This document shows, piece by piece, positions 43,603-51,585 of a DNA stretch of 64,000 bases (the stretch's first letter is position 1; the number at the start of each line of letters is the position of its first letter). Under the pieces are notes generated by a model. The model searched no databases. It saw nothing but the letters and a program-made list of their open reading frames with translations, and was not told the DNA's origin. The position numbers and the translations under genes are program-made. Source of the stretch: UBA6168 sp041752395 (lineage in GTDB: Bacteria; Bacteroidota; Bacteroidia; Chitinophagales; Saprospiraceae); contig JBGSWN010000191.1 in NCBI GenBank assembly GCA_041752395.1, positions 1-64,000 on the forward strand. The letters are read 5' to 3'.

Positions 43603-44376
43603 ATGTCAACAAAAACAGCAAAACCATTAATCGTCGCCAATATTTTCATGCTCGCCGTGGTGCTGGTCATGAACTACCTCGCCAACGCCCTTCCCATTGC
43701 AGGGCGAACACCGAAGGAAGTCTCCGACATGTTCCCGACGTTGTTCACGCCAGCGGGATTCACCTTTGCCATTTGGGGGGTGATTTACCTTTTGCTGATT
43801 GGTTTTGTGGTGTATCAAGCCCGTTTTTGGAACAAAGAACCACCTGCTTTTTTCGATAAAATTAGCTGGCTCTTCGTAATCTCCTGCATCGCCAATGCAG
43901 CGTGGTTGCCTGCTTTCCACTCGCTGCAAATTGGCTTGGCGATGGGTATTATGCTTGTTCTGCTCGGCAGCCTGTTGGTCATCTACCTGCGCCTCGACAT
44001 TGGCAAAGCCGCCGCTTTTCCCGCCGAACGCTGGTTGGTTCACCTACCGTTCAGCATTTATCTCGGCTGGATTACCGTGGCCTCCATCGCCAATGCGAGC
44101 ATCCTGCTCACGCACTTCGGTTGGAACGGCGAGCCGGGCGGCCCGCAAATTTGGACCGTAATTATGATTTCGGCAGCCGTGATTCTGGGCATCTGGGCGC
44201 TCTTCGCAAGGCGAGATTTTGGCTATGCAGCCGTGCTGGTTTGGGCGCTGTACGGCATCAATTCCCAGCGGATAGCCAACCTGAGTACGGATGATGGGAT
44301 GGTGGAGATGGCGACTTTGATTGGTATCGGCCTACTGGTTATCGTTGGAATTTATCGTTTAATAAAACGCAACTAA
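43603..44376 (+). CDS. TspO/MBR-like integral membrane protein (extended form)
   Basis: A 257-residue protein with about seven helices. TPAGFTFAIWGVIYLLLIGF and the tryptophan-containing helices (LPFSIYLGWITVASIANAS) match the tryptophan-rich sensory protein family in its longer bacterial form. Family members bind porphyrins and respond to light and oxygen. The gene sits next to DUF2805 and a cryptochrome, which supports a light/oxidative-stress role. It is divergent from the DUF2256/Septu operon. Confidence 0.8.
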   Translation: MSTKTAKPLIVANIFMLAVVLVMNYLANALPIAGRTPKEVSDMFPTLFTPAGFTFAIWGVIYLLLIGFVVYQARFWNKEPPAFFDKISWLFVISCIANAAWLPAFHSLQIGLAMGIMLVLLGSLLVIYLRLDIGKAAAFPAERWLVHLPFSIYLGWITVASIANASILLTHFGWNGEPGGPQIWTVIMISAAVILGIWALFARRDFGYAAVLVWALYGINSQRIANLSTDDGMVEMATLIGIGLLVIVGIYRLIKRN

Positions 44377-44382
44377 TTGAAA

Positions 44383-44661
44383 ATGAATAATTTACTGACA
44401 GAAACGGATATTGACCGCATCATCGGCATGGCCTGGGAAGACCGGACGCCGTTCGATGCCATCACCATGCAGTTTGGTCTGAAAGAACAGGAAATCATCG
44501 AACTAATGCGGCGGGAGATGAAGCCGTCGAGCTTTCGGATGTGGCGGCAGCGGGTGCAGGGACGTGCCACGAAGCATGTTGCAAAGCGGGATTTTGCCGA
44601 AGGAAGGCATAAATGCGATCGGCAGCGGGCGATTTCGGGGAATAAAATCAGCAAGCGCTGA
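44383..44661 (+). CDS. DUF2805 (TIGR03643) family protein
   Basis: A 92-residue protein. IIGMAWEDRTPFDAITMQFG and LKEQEIIELMRREMKPSSFR are the family signature, followed by MWRQRVQGRATKH. It is small, basic and possibly nucleic-acid-binding, of unknown function. The start ATG 44383 is 7 bases after the TspO-like stop codon, so they are co-transcribed. DUF2805 genes typically lie next to cryptochrome genes, as here. Confidence 0.9.
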   Translation: MNNLLTETDIDRIIGMAWEDRTPFDAITMQFGLKEQEIIELMRREMKPSSFRMWRQRVQGRATKHVAKRDFAEGRHKCDRQRAISGNKISKR

Positions 44662-44681
44662 AACATAAACCGGAGCAACGA

Positions 44682-46211
44682 TTAAATTTCTTCAATCCTG
44701 CCTAAGTACGTCTCCCCCTGTTCTAGCGTTGCCGCCCGTGCCTCCCCGCTCATTTTGTCCCAAGTGCGATACACCATGCCGATGCGGGGATTGCGTTCCA
44801 GCTTGTCCCGGTGCCTGTCGTGGAAGTGCCAGTAAAGGCTGTTAAAAGGGCAGGCACGCTCGCCCGTTCGCAGGTCTCTTTTGTAAAAACAGCCCTCGCA
44901 ATAATGGCTCATTTTATGGACATATGCCGCCGAAGAGCAGTAGGGCTTCGTGCCAACGATGCCGCCGTCGGCAAACTGGCTCATGCCACGGGTGTTGGTG
45001 ATTTCCACCCACTCGATGGCGTCCATGTAGATGCCGAGGTACCAAGCGTCCACCTCGTCGGGATGGATGCCAGCCAGCAGGGCGAAATTGCCCGTGACCA
45101 TCAGCCGCTGGATGTGGTGGGCGTAGGCATGGTCGAGGCTCTGGTGGATGGCATGGCGCATGCAGGCCATTTTCGTGTCGCCCGTCCAGAACCAAGCGGG
45201 TAGGGGACGGCTGTTTTCAAAAAAATTAAGCTCTGCAAAATCGGGCATTTTCGCCCAATAGATGCCCCGCATGTACTCCCGCCAGCCGATGATTTGCCGC
45301 ACAAAACCTTCTATTTGCGAAAAGGAAATCTCGTCGGGCCGCTGCTGCCATTCCTGCACCGCACGGCGAACTACTTCGAGCGGAGAAAGCAGTTTTACGT
45401 TCATCACAAACGAAAGCCGGGAGTGGTAGAGCGACCAATAATTCGGGGTCATTGCATCCTGAAAATCGCCGAAATGGGGCAGCAGGTTTTCGCAAAAATA
45501 GTTGAGCAGTTGAAGCCCCTCGTCCCTTGTCACAGGCCAGCCGAAGTGCTGACTATCCACCTTACCAATTGTTTTAACGCCCTGTTTTTCAAGCATTTGT
45601 AAAACATTGGAAACATCCCTTTGGAACAGCAGCGGCTCCGGCGGCACATGGTTTTTGGGCAGTTTTTGGCGGTTGTCGTGGTCGTAGTTCCATTGGCCAG
45701 TGGCTGGTTTGTCGCCGTCCATCAGCACATCGTATTTGCGGCGCATGGCCCGGTAGAACGACTCCATCAGGTAGTTCTTTTTGCCAAAAAAATCCCGCAA
45801 TCCGTGGCGCTCGGCCATGAAGTGTTCCGTATCGAAAGCCTGTGAGGGAATTGGCAGTGCTTCGCAAAACTGGCGCAACTGTTCATCCAACCGCCACTCA
45901 TCGGGCAGCAGGTATTCGAAGCGCTGCGTTTGGTGTTTTTCGATGAAAAAAAGCAGGTTTTGTGGCAGGTCTTGGCGGTTGTCTGGGTGGTCGAGCGGCA
46001 GGTATTCGACATGGTGGCCGCTGCCCCGCAACGCCTCGGCAAAAGCCCGCATGGCAAGGAAGAAGCCGATGACTTTCTGGACATGGTGCACGGCATAGTC
46101 CGTTTCCTGCCGCATTTCAAAGAGGCAGTAGGTCACATTTTCGTCCACTTGCTGGAACCACGAGTGGGCCGGATTGAGTTGGTCGCCGAGAATTAAGCGG
46201 AGGGTTTTCAT
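44682..46211 (-). CDS. phrB: FeS bacterial cryptochrome/(6-4) photolyase (PhrB/FeS-BCP type)
   Basis: A 509-residue protein. The N-terminal Rossmann-like domain (MKTLRLILGDQLNPAHSWFQ) and the FAD-binding C-terminal region (GFVRQIIGWREYMRGIYWA, GIHPDEVDAWYLGIYMDAIE) are clear. Four cysteines for a [4Fe-4S] cluster are present at C350 (KMACM), C438 and C441 (HYCEGC) and C454 (RACPFN), numbering as in Agrobacterium PhrB. Such enzymes repair (6-4) photoproducts using light and often bind a ribolumazine antenna. It converges on the TspO/DUF2805 pair. Confidence 0.92.
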   Translation of the reverse strand: MKTLRLILGDQLNPAHSWFQQVDENVTYCLFEMRQETDYAVHHVQKVIGFFLAMRAFAEALRGSGHHVEYLPLDHPDNRQDLPQNLLFFIEKHQTQRFEYLLPDEWRLDEQLRQFCEALPIPSQAFDTEHFMAERHGLRDFFGKKNYLMESFYRAMRRKYDVLMDGDKPATGQWNYDHDNRQKLPKNHVPPEPLLFQRDVSNVLQMLEKQGVKTIGKVDSQHFGWPVTRDEGLQLLNYFCENLLPHFGDFQDAMTPNYWSLYHSRLSFVMNVKLLSPLEVVRRAVQEWQQRPDEISFSQIEGFVRQIIGWREYMRGIYWAKMPDFAELNFFENSRPLPAWFWTGDTKMACMRHAIHQSLDHAYAHHIQRLMVTGNFALLAGIHPDEVDAWYLGIYMDAIEWVEITNTRGMSQFADGGIVGTKPYCSSAAYVHKMSHYCEGCFYKRDLRTGERACPFNSLYWHFHDRHRDKLERNPRIGMVYRTWDKMSGEARAATLEQGETYLGRIEEI

Positions 46212-46274
46212 GATTTACGATTTTGGGGTTTACGATTTACGATTGCTGGGCAGGTTTTCTCAGGTTCTTTTTTA

Positions 46275-46841
46275 TCAAATCCATATTAATCCTTCCTCCT
46301 CCTCTCCAAAACAAACCGCCTCGCCCTGCCCGTGCCGCCAGCCCGTCAGCCAAGCAAGTGATGCATCCACTTGGTGCCAGTTTTCGGGTTTCTTCGCAAA
46401 AGGGAGGGACAGCTTTTCCGCCAATTGTTCCGAAAATGCGGGCAGGTCTTTTTTGTAAAAAACATTCGTTGGAAATAGCGTTCTCACCAACTGAGCCGGG
46501 TAAATCTCATAAAACGGAAGCGCTGGAAACCCTGCCCGAACCTGCATCGCCCGGGCAGTCAGCCCACCGAGGAACATCGGCGACATGGCCCCTAGCAACT
46601 GGTCGCATTTGCGGTAGTGGAAGTTTTCACCTGCCCCAAAATAAACGCCGGGCAAGCTCAGCGGCGCATCCATGAAGACGGCACTGGGATTTTGCTCTGC
46701 AATGATGTTGCGAAGCCAAGCGTCGGCGTCCTGCTTTTTGGCGCTTTGGAGGAGCTGCAATTCGCCGTTTTTTGCGAAGCAAACGACCGTCGTGCCAGCG
46801 AGTTTGGCGCCGTAGTCAACGGCGATGAAATTGGTTAGCAT
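46275..46841 (-). CDS. DUF429 (RNase H-like fold) protein
   Basis: A 188-residue protein. The opening strand FIAVDYGAKLAGTTVVCFA carries the Asp expected of an RNase H/retroviral-integrase fold; MDAPLSLPGVYFG and the segment RKCDQLLGAMSPMFLGGLTARAM follow the DUF429 pattern. A nuclease function is predicted but not demonstrated. Between photolyase and TonB receptor genes it may belong to the same minus-strand run (63 bases to the photolyase gene). Confidence 0.75.
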   Translation of the reverse strand: MLTNFIAVDYGAKLAGTTVVCFAKNGELQLLQSAKKQDADAWLRNIIAEQNPSAVFMDAPLSLPGVYFGAGENFHYRKCDQLLGAMSPMFLGGLTARAMQVRAGFPALPFYEIYPAQLVRTLFPTNVFYKKDLPAFSEQLAEKLSLPFAKKPENWHQVDASLAWLTGWRHGQGEAVCFGEEEEGLIWI

Positions 46842-46850
46842 GGATGTAAG

Positions 46851-49235
46851 TTAAAAATGCCTCCGTTGCCCCGAAAACTCCATCGCCTCGCCCTTCCCGA
46901 ACCCGTAGCTGAAGCCGAAAGTCACGAAGCGGCCTCGCTTGTCCCAGTTGTAGAGGTAAAAACCGGGCTGGTTGGTTTGGCGTACTTCGATGCGGGAGGC
47001 GAACACGTCCCGGACGCTCATGCTGACAACGGCTCTGCCTTTCAGCATTTTTTTGCGGAGGCCAAGGTCGGCAAAAAGGTTGTCGGAAAATTCACTTTGC
47101 AACGTTTTGTACTTCGATTGGTACTGGCCGGTTACTTCAAAATCAAAATCTGCGGGCAGTTTGACTTTGGCAGTCAGTTTTGAGGACCACTGGTCAGCGG
47201 AAAAATCAAAGGAAGTAGCTTCCAGTGTTCCTTGTCGTATGAAATAATTGTAGTTGAAATCGCCGTTGAAGACCAGCCATTTTGCAGCTTCGTATTTGCC
47301 GTTTAGCTCAATGCCGGTGGCCCGGTTGGTGCCGATATTCAATGGTTTGAAAGTGCTGACGTTGTTTTCAAATGTGGAAATCCGCTCGACCACGTCTGTT
47401 GTGTATCGGTAGTAAACACCAAAGTTCAGGGAGGTTTTTCCTAAAATATAGATGCTGGCCAATTCATAGGAGTCTGTGTACTCAGGCAACAAATCCGGGT
47501 TTCCCGTGCGGATACTGAAGTTGTTGCGGATGTTGAAAAATGGGTTCAAATCCCAAAGTCTTGGCCTGAAAATCCGGCGGGAATAGCCTGCCTGAACGGA
47601 CACTTTTTCCGAGAATTTATAGGAAGTATGGGCGCTAGGGAAAAAATTGGTGAAGTTCTGGTTGTTCGATTGGCTGGTATTGACGAGGAAGGTGCGGAGG
47701 TCGGTATTTTCCATTCGCAGTCCAAGTTTCAGGCCCCATTTTTCACCCTCATAAGCGCCCGTACCATACACGCCCAGCACTTTTTGGTTGTATTCAAAAA
47801 TATTGGTCAGGTTGTCGCTTTGCACCCATTCGCCATTGTCAAGGTTGCTGACCGCAAAATCATTGCTCACATCATTCAAAACGTATTGCGCCCCGGTTTC
47901 GAATGTCCATTTTTCAGCAAACGGCTTGGTGTAGCCCAGTTGGAGCGTATGTTTACCTTCCTGAAACTTGGTGCGGGTCTGTTGGTTACTGGTGGCGGCA
48001 TTGCCGGTAATATTGAAATTCTCAAATTCAGAAGTCTGGTCTTTTCCAAAGAAATTTCCAACAACACTGAACAGCAACGTGTGCTCCTTATTGTCCTTGA
48101 ATTCCTTTTTGTATTGCAACTCGTACTGGTATTTCGGGTTGGTCGCCTGAGTTGACTCTTGGCGGTACCATTCAGAAATCGACGTTCCCGTTGCATCGGG
48201 GATGCTGAAATTATAGCGGGAAGGCTGGTCTTCGACCTCATAGGCGAAGTTCCCGGAAAGCGTCACCACATTGTAGGCGTTGATATGGTAATCCGTACCC
48301 AAAATGAAAGTATAAAATGCCTCGTTGCGGTATTCCGTCCCGTTGCTCAAAATAGTGTTTCCATTCACTAAATCCCGGTTGATGTTCCGGCCCTGCTGTG
48401 GCAATTCCCGGTAGCCAGCGCCCAGTTGGCTGAACAGGTTAAACTTTTCCGTCCGGCGGTTCAAGCTTAGGCCCACGCTGTGGTTCTGGGGGATGCCTGT
48501 ATTAAAACTCACTGAGCCGTTGAGTCCCTTCCGGTTCTCTTTTTTAATCACAATATTGATGATGCCGGACGTCCCTTCCGCATCGTATTTGGCAGACGGA
48601 TTGGTGATGACCTCGATTTTTTCAATCATGTCGGCAGTGATGGTGCCCAGCGCATTCGAGCGCTCGTCGGCCAGCACGGAAGGCTTGCCGTTGATGAGAA
48701 TTTGCACCCCGGAGCTACCCCGCAAGCTGATTTGCCCCTCGATGTTCACATTGACGGAAGGCACACTATTCAGCACCTCCAAGGCACTGGCGCCCGTGCT
48801 GCTCAGGTCTTTTCCGACGTTAAAAACCCGCTTGTCCAACTTGAATTCCGTGGAGGATTTTTCAGCTCGTACGACCACTTCGTCCAACATTTCGCTGTTT
48901 TCTGAAAGTGAAATGTTACCCAAATTCACTTTGCCATTTACTATCGAAATGTCCTTGATAGTTTGCGTAGCAAAACCGATAAAGCTGATTTCCACATAAA
49001 AATCTTGCGCCTCAGTTTCCACATTGAAAGTACCGTCTATTTCTGTGGTAACGCCCGTTATAGCTTTCCCAGAGTGCTGGTCGGCTATCATTACGGTGGC
49101 AAATTCGACGGGTCGCTGGCTTTGGCTTTCCACGACATTGCCGCTGATTTCGATGGTGTTTTTTTGAGCAAAAATGCTGTTTGCGACAGCAGTTAAAACA
49201 AGGAGCAGGAAAAAAGTAAGCAATTTAAATTTCAT
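46851..49235 (-). CDS. TonB-dependent outer membrane receptor with CarboxypepD_reg N-domain
   Basis: A 794-residue protein with a signal peptide (LLTFFLLLVLTAVANSIFAQ). Next are a carboxypeptidase-regulatory-like domain (ISGNVVESQSQRPVEFATVM), a TonB plug (VLNSVPSVNVNIEGQISLRG, VQILINGKPSVL) and a beta-barrel of the outer-membrane-protein beta-brl type with the terminal FGFSYGFGKGEAMEFSGQRR. The family imports siderophores, oligopeptides or sugars; the substrate is not visible. It has a consensus promoter (49348-49376) with a 105-base leader. Confidence 0.92.
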   Translation of the reverse strand: MKFKLLTFFLLLVLTAVANSIFAQKNTIEISGNVVESQSQRPVEFATVMIADQHSGKAITGVTTEIDGTFNVETEAQDFYVEISFIGFATQTIKDISIVNGKVNLGNISLSENSEMLDEVVVRAEKSSTEFKLDKRVFNVGKDLSSTGASALEVLNSVPSVNVNIEGQISLRGSSGVQILINGKPSVLADERSNALGTITADMIEKIEVITNPSAKYDAEGTSGIINIVIKKENRKGLNGSVSFNTGIPQNHSVGLSLNRRTEKFNLFSQLGAGYRELPQQGRNINRDLVNGNTILSNGTEYRNEAFYTFILGTDYHINAYNVVTLSGNFAYEVEDQPSRYNFSIPDATGTSISEWYRQESTQATNPKYQYELQYKKEFKDNKEHTLLFSVVGNFFGKDQTSEFENFNITGNAATSNQQTRTKFQEGKHTLQLGYTKPFAEKWTFETGAQYVLNDVSNDFAVSNLDNGEWVQSDNLTNIFEYNQKVLGVYGTGAYEGEKWGLKLGLRMENTDLRTFLVNTSQSNNQNFTNFFPSAHTSYKFSEKVSVQAGYSRRIFRPRLWDLNPFFNIRNNFSIRTGNPDLLPEYTDSYELASIYILGKTSLNFGVYYRYTTDVVERISTFENNVSTFKPLNIGTNRATGIELNGKYEAAKWLVFNGDFNYNYFIRQGTLEATSFDFSADQWSSKLTAKVKLPADFDFEVTGQYQSKYKTLQSEFSDNLFADLGLRKKMLKGRAVVSMSVRDVFASRIEVRQTNQPGFYLYNWDKRGRFVTFGFSYGFGKGEAMEFSGQRRHF

Positions 49236-49347
49236 AAACGGGTATTTTAATGTCGCAAAGAAGCGGTGGGACAGACATTTTTAAAAATAGATTCCATGAA
49301 CACCAGACTTTTATCAATGAATAGCGGCAGTAAACTTTCATTTGGGA

Positions 49348-49376
49348 CAAAATTAAGTACGTGAAAGCCTAACAAA
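49348..49376 (-). promoter_or_regulatory. Consensus promoter of the TonB receptor gene
   Basis: On the minus strand, TTTG (49376-49373), a 17-base spacer and TAATTTTG (49355-49348) match the Bacteroidota consensus. The transcript would start near 49341. Confidence 0.65.
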
Positions 49377-49433
49377 CGGTTCTTTTTGTAGTTTTACAAA
49401 TGACCGATAATCTAAAACAAAATCAAGCGCAAC

Positions 49434-50321
49434 ATGAAAAAAATCAAAAAAGCAGATATCAAACAGGAAGTATTTGACCTCTACGACGACTACGCACACA
49501 ATCGCCTCGACCGCAGGGATTTTATGAACAAATTGTCTGCTTTTGCCATCGGTGGGTTGACCGTTCCGGCGCTCATGAGTGCTGTCATGCCCAATTACGA
49601 GGACTCCATCCAGGTTCCGTCAAATGACCCAAGGCTGACTTCCGAAATCATCGAATACGACTCGCCGAAAGGTGGTGGCAAAATCAAGGGACTGCTCTCC
49701 CGCCCGGTGGGAAACAAGGCAAAACTGCCCGGTATCGTGGTCGTCCATGAAAACCGGGGACTCAATCCGCACATTGAAGACGTGGCCCGGCGAGCGGCGT
49801 TTGAGGGCTTTATTTCCCTTGCCCCAGATGCCTTGACTCCCCTCGGCGGCTACCCCGGCACCGACGATGAAGGCCGGGAAATGCAGGCAAAACGGGACCG
49901 GGAGGAGATGTTGCAGGATTTTATCGCAGCTTTTGAAACGTTGAAAGCGCATCCAGAATGCAGCGGAAAAGTCGGGGTGGTCGGTTTCTGCTTCGGCGGC
50001 TGGGTGTCGAACATGATGGCGGTGCGGGTGCCCGATTTGATGGCGGCAGTTCCATTTTACGGCGGACAACCTACTGCCGAAGAAGTTCCCAATATCAAAG
50101 CGCCGCTGCTGCTGCACTTCGCCGCTTTGGACAAAAGGGTGAACGAAGGTTGGCCCGCTTACGCCACTGTCCTTCAAGAAAACAACAAGGAATACAGTGC
50201 CCACCTTTACCCGGATGTTAATCACGGGTTTCACAACGACTCTACGCCACGGTATGATTATGAGGCGGCCAGATTGGCTTGGGAGCGGACGATTGATTTT
50301 TTTAAATGGAAATTGGCGTAA
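49434..50321 (+). CDS. Dienelactone-hydrolase-like protein with a Tat-type signal
   Basis: A 295-residue protein. The N-terminal region has the twin-arginine-like LDRRDFMNKLSAFAIGGL, so it may be exported folded. The DLH fold is clear: LPGIVVVHENRGLNPHIEDV, nucleophile elbow VGFCFGGWVSN with Cys near 184, and the late VNHGFHNDST with the catalytic His. Relatives hydrolyse dienelactones and other small esters; the in vivo substrate is unknown. Confidence 0.88.
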   Translation: MKKIKKADIKQEVFDLYDDYAHNRLDRRDFMNKLSAFAIGGLTVPALMSAVMPNYEDSIQVPSNDPRLTSEIIEYDSPKGGGKIKGLLSRPVGNKAKLPGIVVVHENRGLNPHIEDVARRAAFEGFISLAPDALTPLGGYPGTDDEGREMQAKRDREEMLQDFIAAFETLKAHPECSGKVGVVGFCFGGWVSNMMAVRVPDLMAAVPFYGGQPTAEEVPNIKAPLLLHFAALDKRVNEGWPAYATVLQENNKEYSAHLYPDVNHGFHNDSTPRYDYEAARLAWERTIDFFKWKLA

Positions 50322-50413
50322 AAAAAACTAAGGCCTTTTTATTACACCAAAAGTAAATATCAATCATCTGTCCGATGGTGACTTTTGGGTTTTTCAATTT
50401 TTTTCAAATATTT

Positions 50414-50599
50414 ATGAAAATACAGAACCAGTTAGTTGAAGGACATCCTTTGACGGGTGCTTTTGATGTTGTCGGTGCTGTGATTGTTGAATTCGCTCAC
50501 TTTTTCCTTGGTTTTTTGGAGACGTGGATGATGGGAATACCGATTGTGATACCGTGGTATGAGTGGTTATGGGAGAAGATTTTTCAAATTTCAGGTTAA
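50414..50599 (+). CDS. Possible small membrane protein
   Basis: A 61-residue frame from ATG 50414 with a long hydrophobic stretch (DVVGAVIVEFAHFFLGFLET) and a Trp-rich end (YEWLWEKIFQIS). No family is recognised. It lies in the gap between the hydrolase and folE and has no strong start signals. Confidence 0.3.
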   Translation: MKIQNQLVEGHPLTGAFDVVGAVIVEFAHFFLGFLETWMMGIPIVIPWYEWLWEKIFQISG

Positions 50600-50704
50600 T
50601 CCTAGGTTGTTGTTCAACTTTATTTTAAAGATAGTTAAACAAATGTTCAATCCCTTGGTTTCTAGGTGGTATAAAAATTACAATGACCAATCAATCCTCT
50701 TATC

Positions 50705-51424
50705 ATGCGCAACGCACAAAAAAACTTTAGCAAGAACCTCCTTTTGACCGATGATGACATTGGGGATGACCACATCATGACCTCCCTTTCGACACCGATG
50801 CGCCCTGATGCCTTTGACCTCAGTGATGAGGAAAAAATTGCAAAAATCGAGGAGCATTTTCGGGAAATCATGCTCACGATGGGCCTTGACCTGACCGACG
50901 ACAGCCTTCGGGGCACGCCAAGGCGGGTCGCCAAAATGTACGTTCAGGAAATTTTCAGCGGCCTGAACCCAGCAAACAAGCCTAAAGTGGCCATGTTCGA
51001 CAACAAATACGGCTACTACGAAATGCTGGTGGAAAAGGATATCACTTTCTACTCCAACTGCGAGCACCACTTCGTGCCCATTATTGGCAAAGCGCACATC
51101 GCCTATATTTCTGGCGGCAGTGTTATTGGCCTATCGAAGCTGAACCGTATCGTACAGTATTTTGCCAAGCGCCCACAGGTGCAGGAGCGCCTGACCATGC
51201 AGATTGCGCAGGAACTCTGCGAAATCCTCGGCACGGACGACGTGGCAATTGTCATTGACGCACACCACCTCTGTGTCTCTTCCCGTGGCGTTCAGGATGT
51301 GAACAGCAGCACGGTGACGGCATACTACGGCGGCGAGTTCATGAAAGAAGCTCGGAAAACTGAGTTCTTACAGTACTTGAGCCTGTCCTCGAAAACAAAT
51401 GTGACGGAGGTGCTGCAATCGTAA
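50705..51424 (+). CDS. folE: GTP cyclohydrolase I
   Basis: A 239-residue protein. SLRGTPRRVAKMYVQEIFSG, CEHHFVPIIGKAHIAYI with the zinc ligands Cys and His, and HHLCVSSRGVQD carrying the second zinc Cys are the standard motifs of FolE. The reaction converts GTP to dihydroneopterin triphosphate, the first step of folate and tetrahydrobiopterin synthesis. The N-terminal ~45 residues are longer than usual. It is followed by a hairpin terminator and stands alone. Confidence 0.95.
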   Translation: MRNAQKNFSKNLLLTDDDIGDDHIMTSLSTPMRPDAFDLSDEEKIAKIEEHFREIMLTMGLDLTDDSLRGTPRRVAKMYVQEIFSGLNPANKPKVAMFDNKYGYYEMLVEKDITFYSNCEHHFVPIIGKAHIAYISGGSVIGLSKLNRIVQYFAKRPQVQERLTMQIAQELCEILGTDDVAIVIDAHHLCVSSRGVQDVNSSTVTAYYGGEFMKEARKTEFLQYLSLSSKTNVTEVLQS

Positions 51425-51448
51425 AAAAGACTTTCAATTATTTTTGAA

Positions 51449-51484
51449 AAACGCCATTGGCCCATATGAGTGTCAATGGCGTTT
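51449..51484 (+). terminator. Hairpin terminator of folE
   Basis: AAACGCCATTG (51449-51459) pairs with CAATGGCGTTT (51474-51484). The T-run is short (TTT), so strength is uncertain. Confidence 0.65.
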
Positions 51485-51585
51485 CAATTGATGTTTTTTT
51501 GAGCAATAAATTGGTGGGTTTTTAAATAGGTAAGCCAACTTTAAAACCGCTATTTTTCAATCAATCTTTGTTTTGATTGAGGGCA

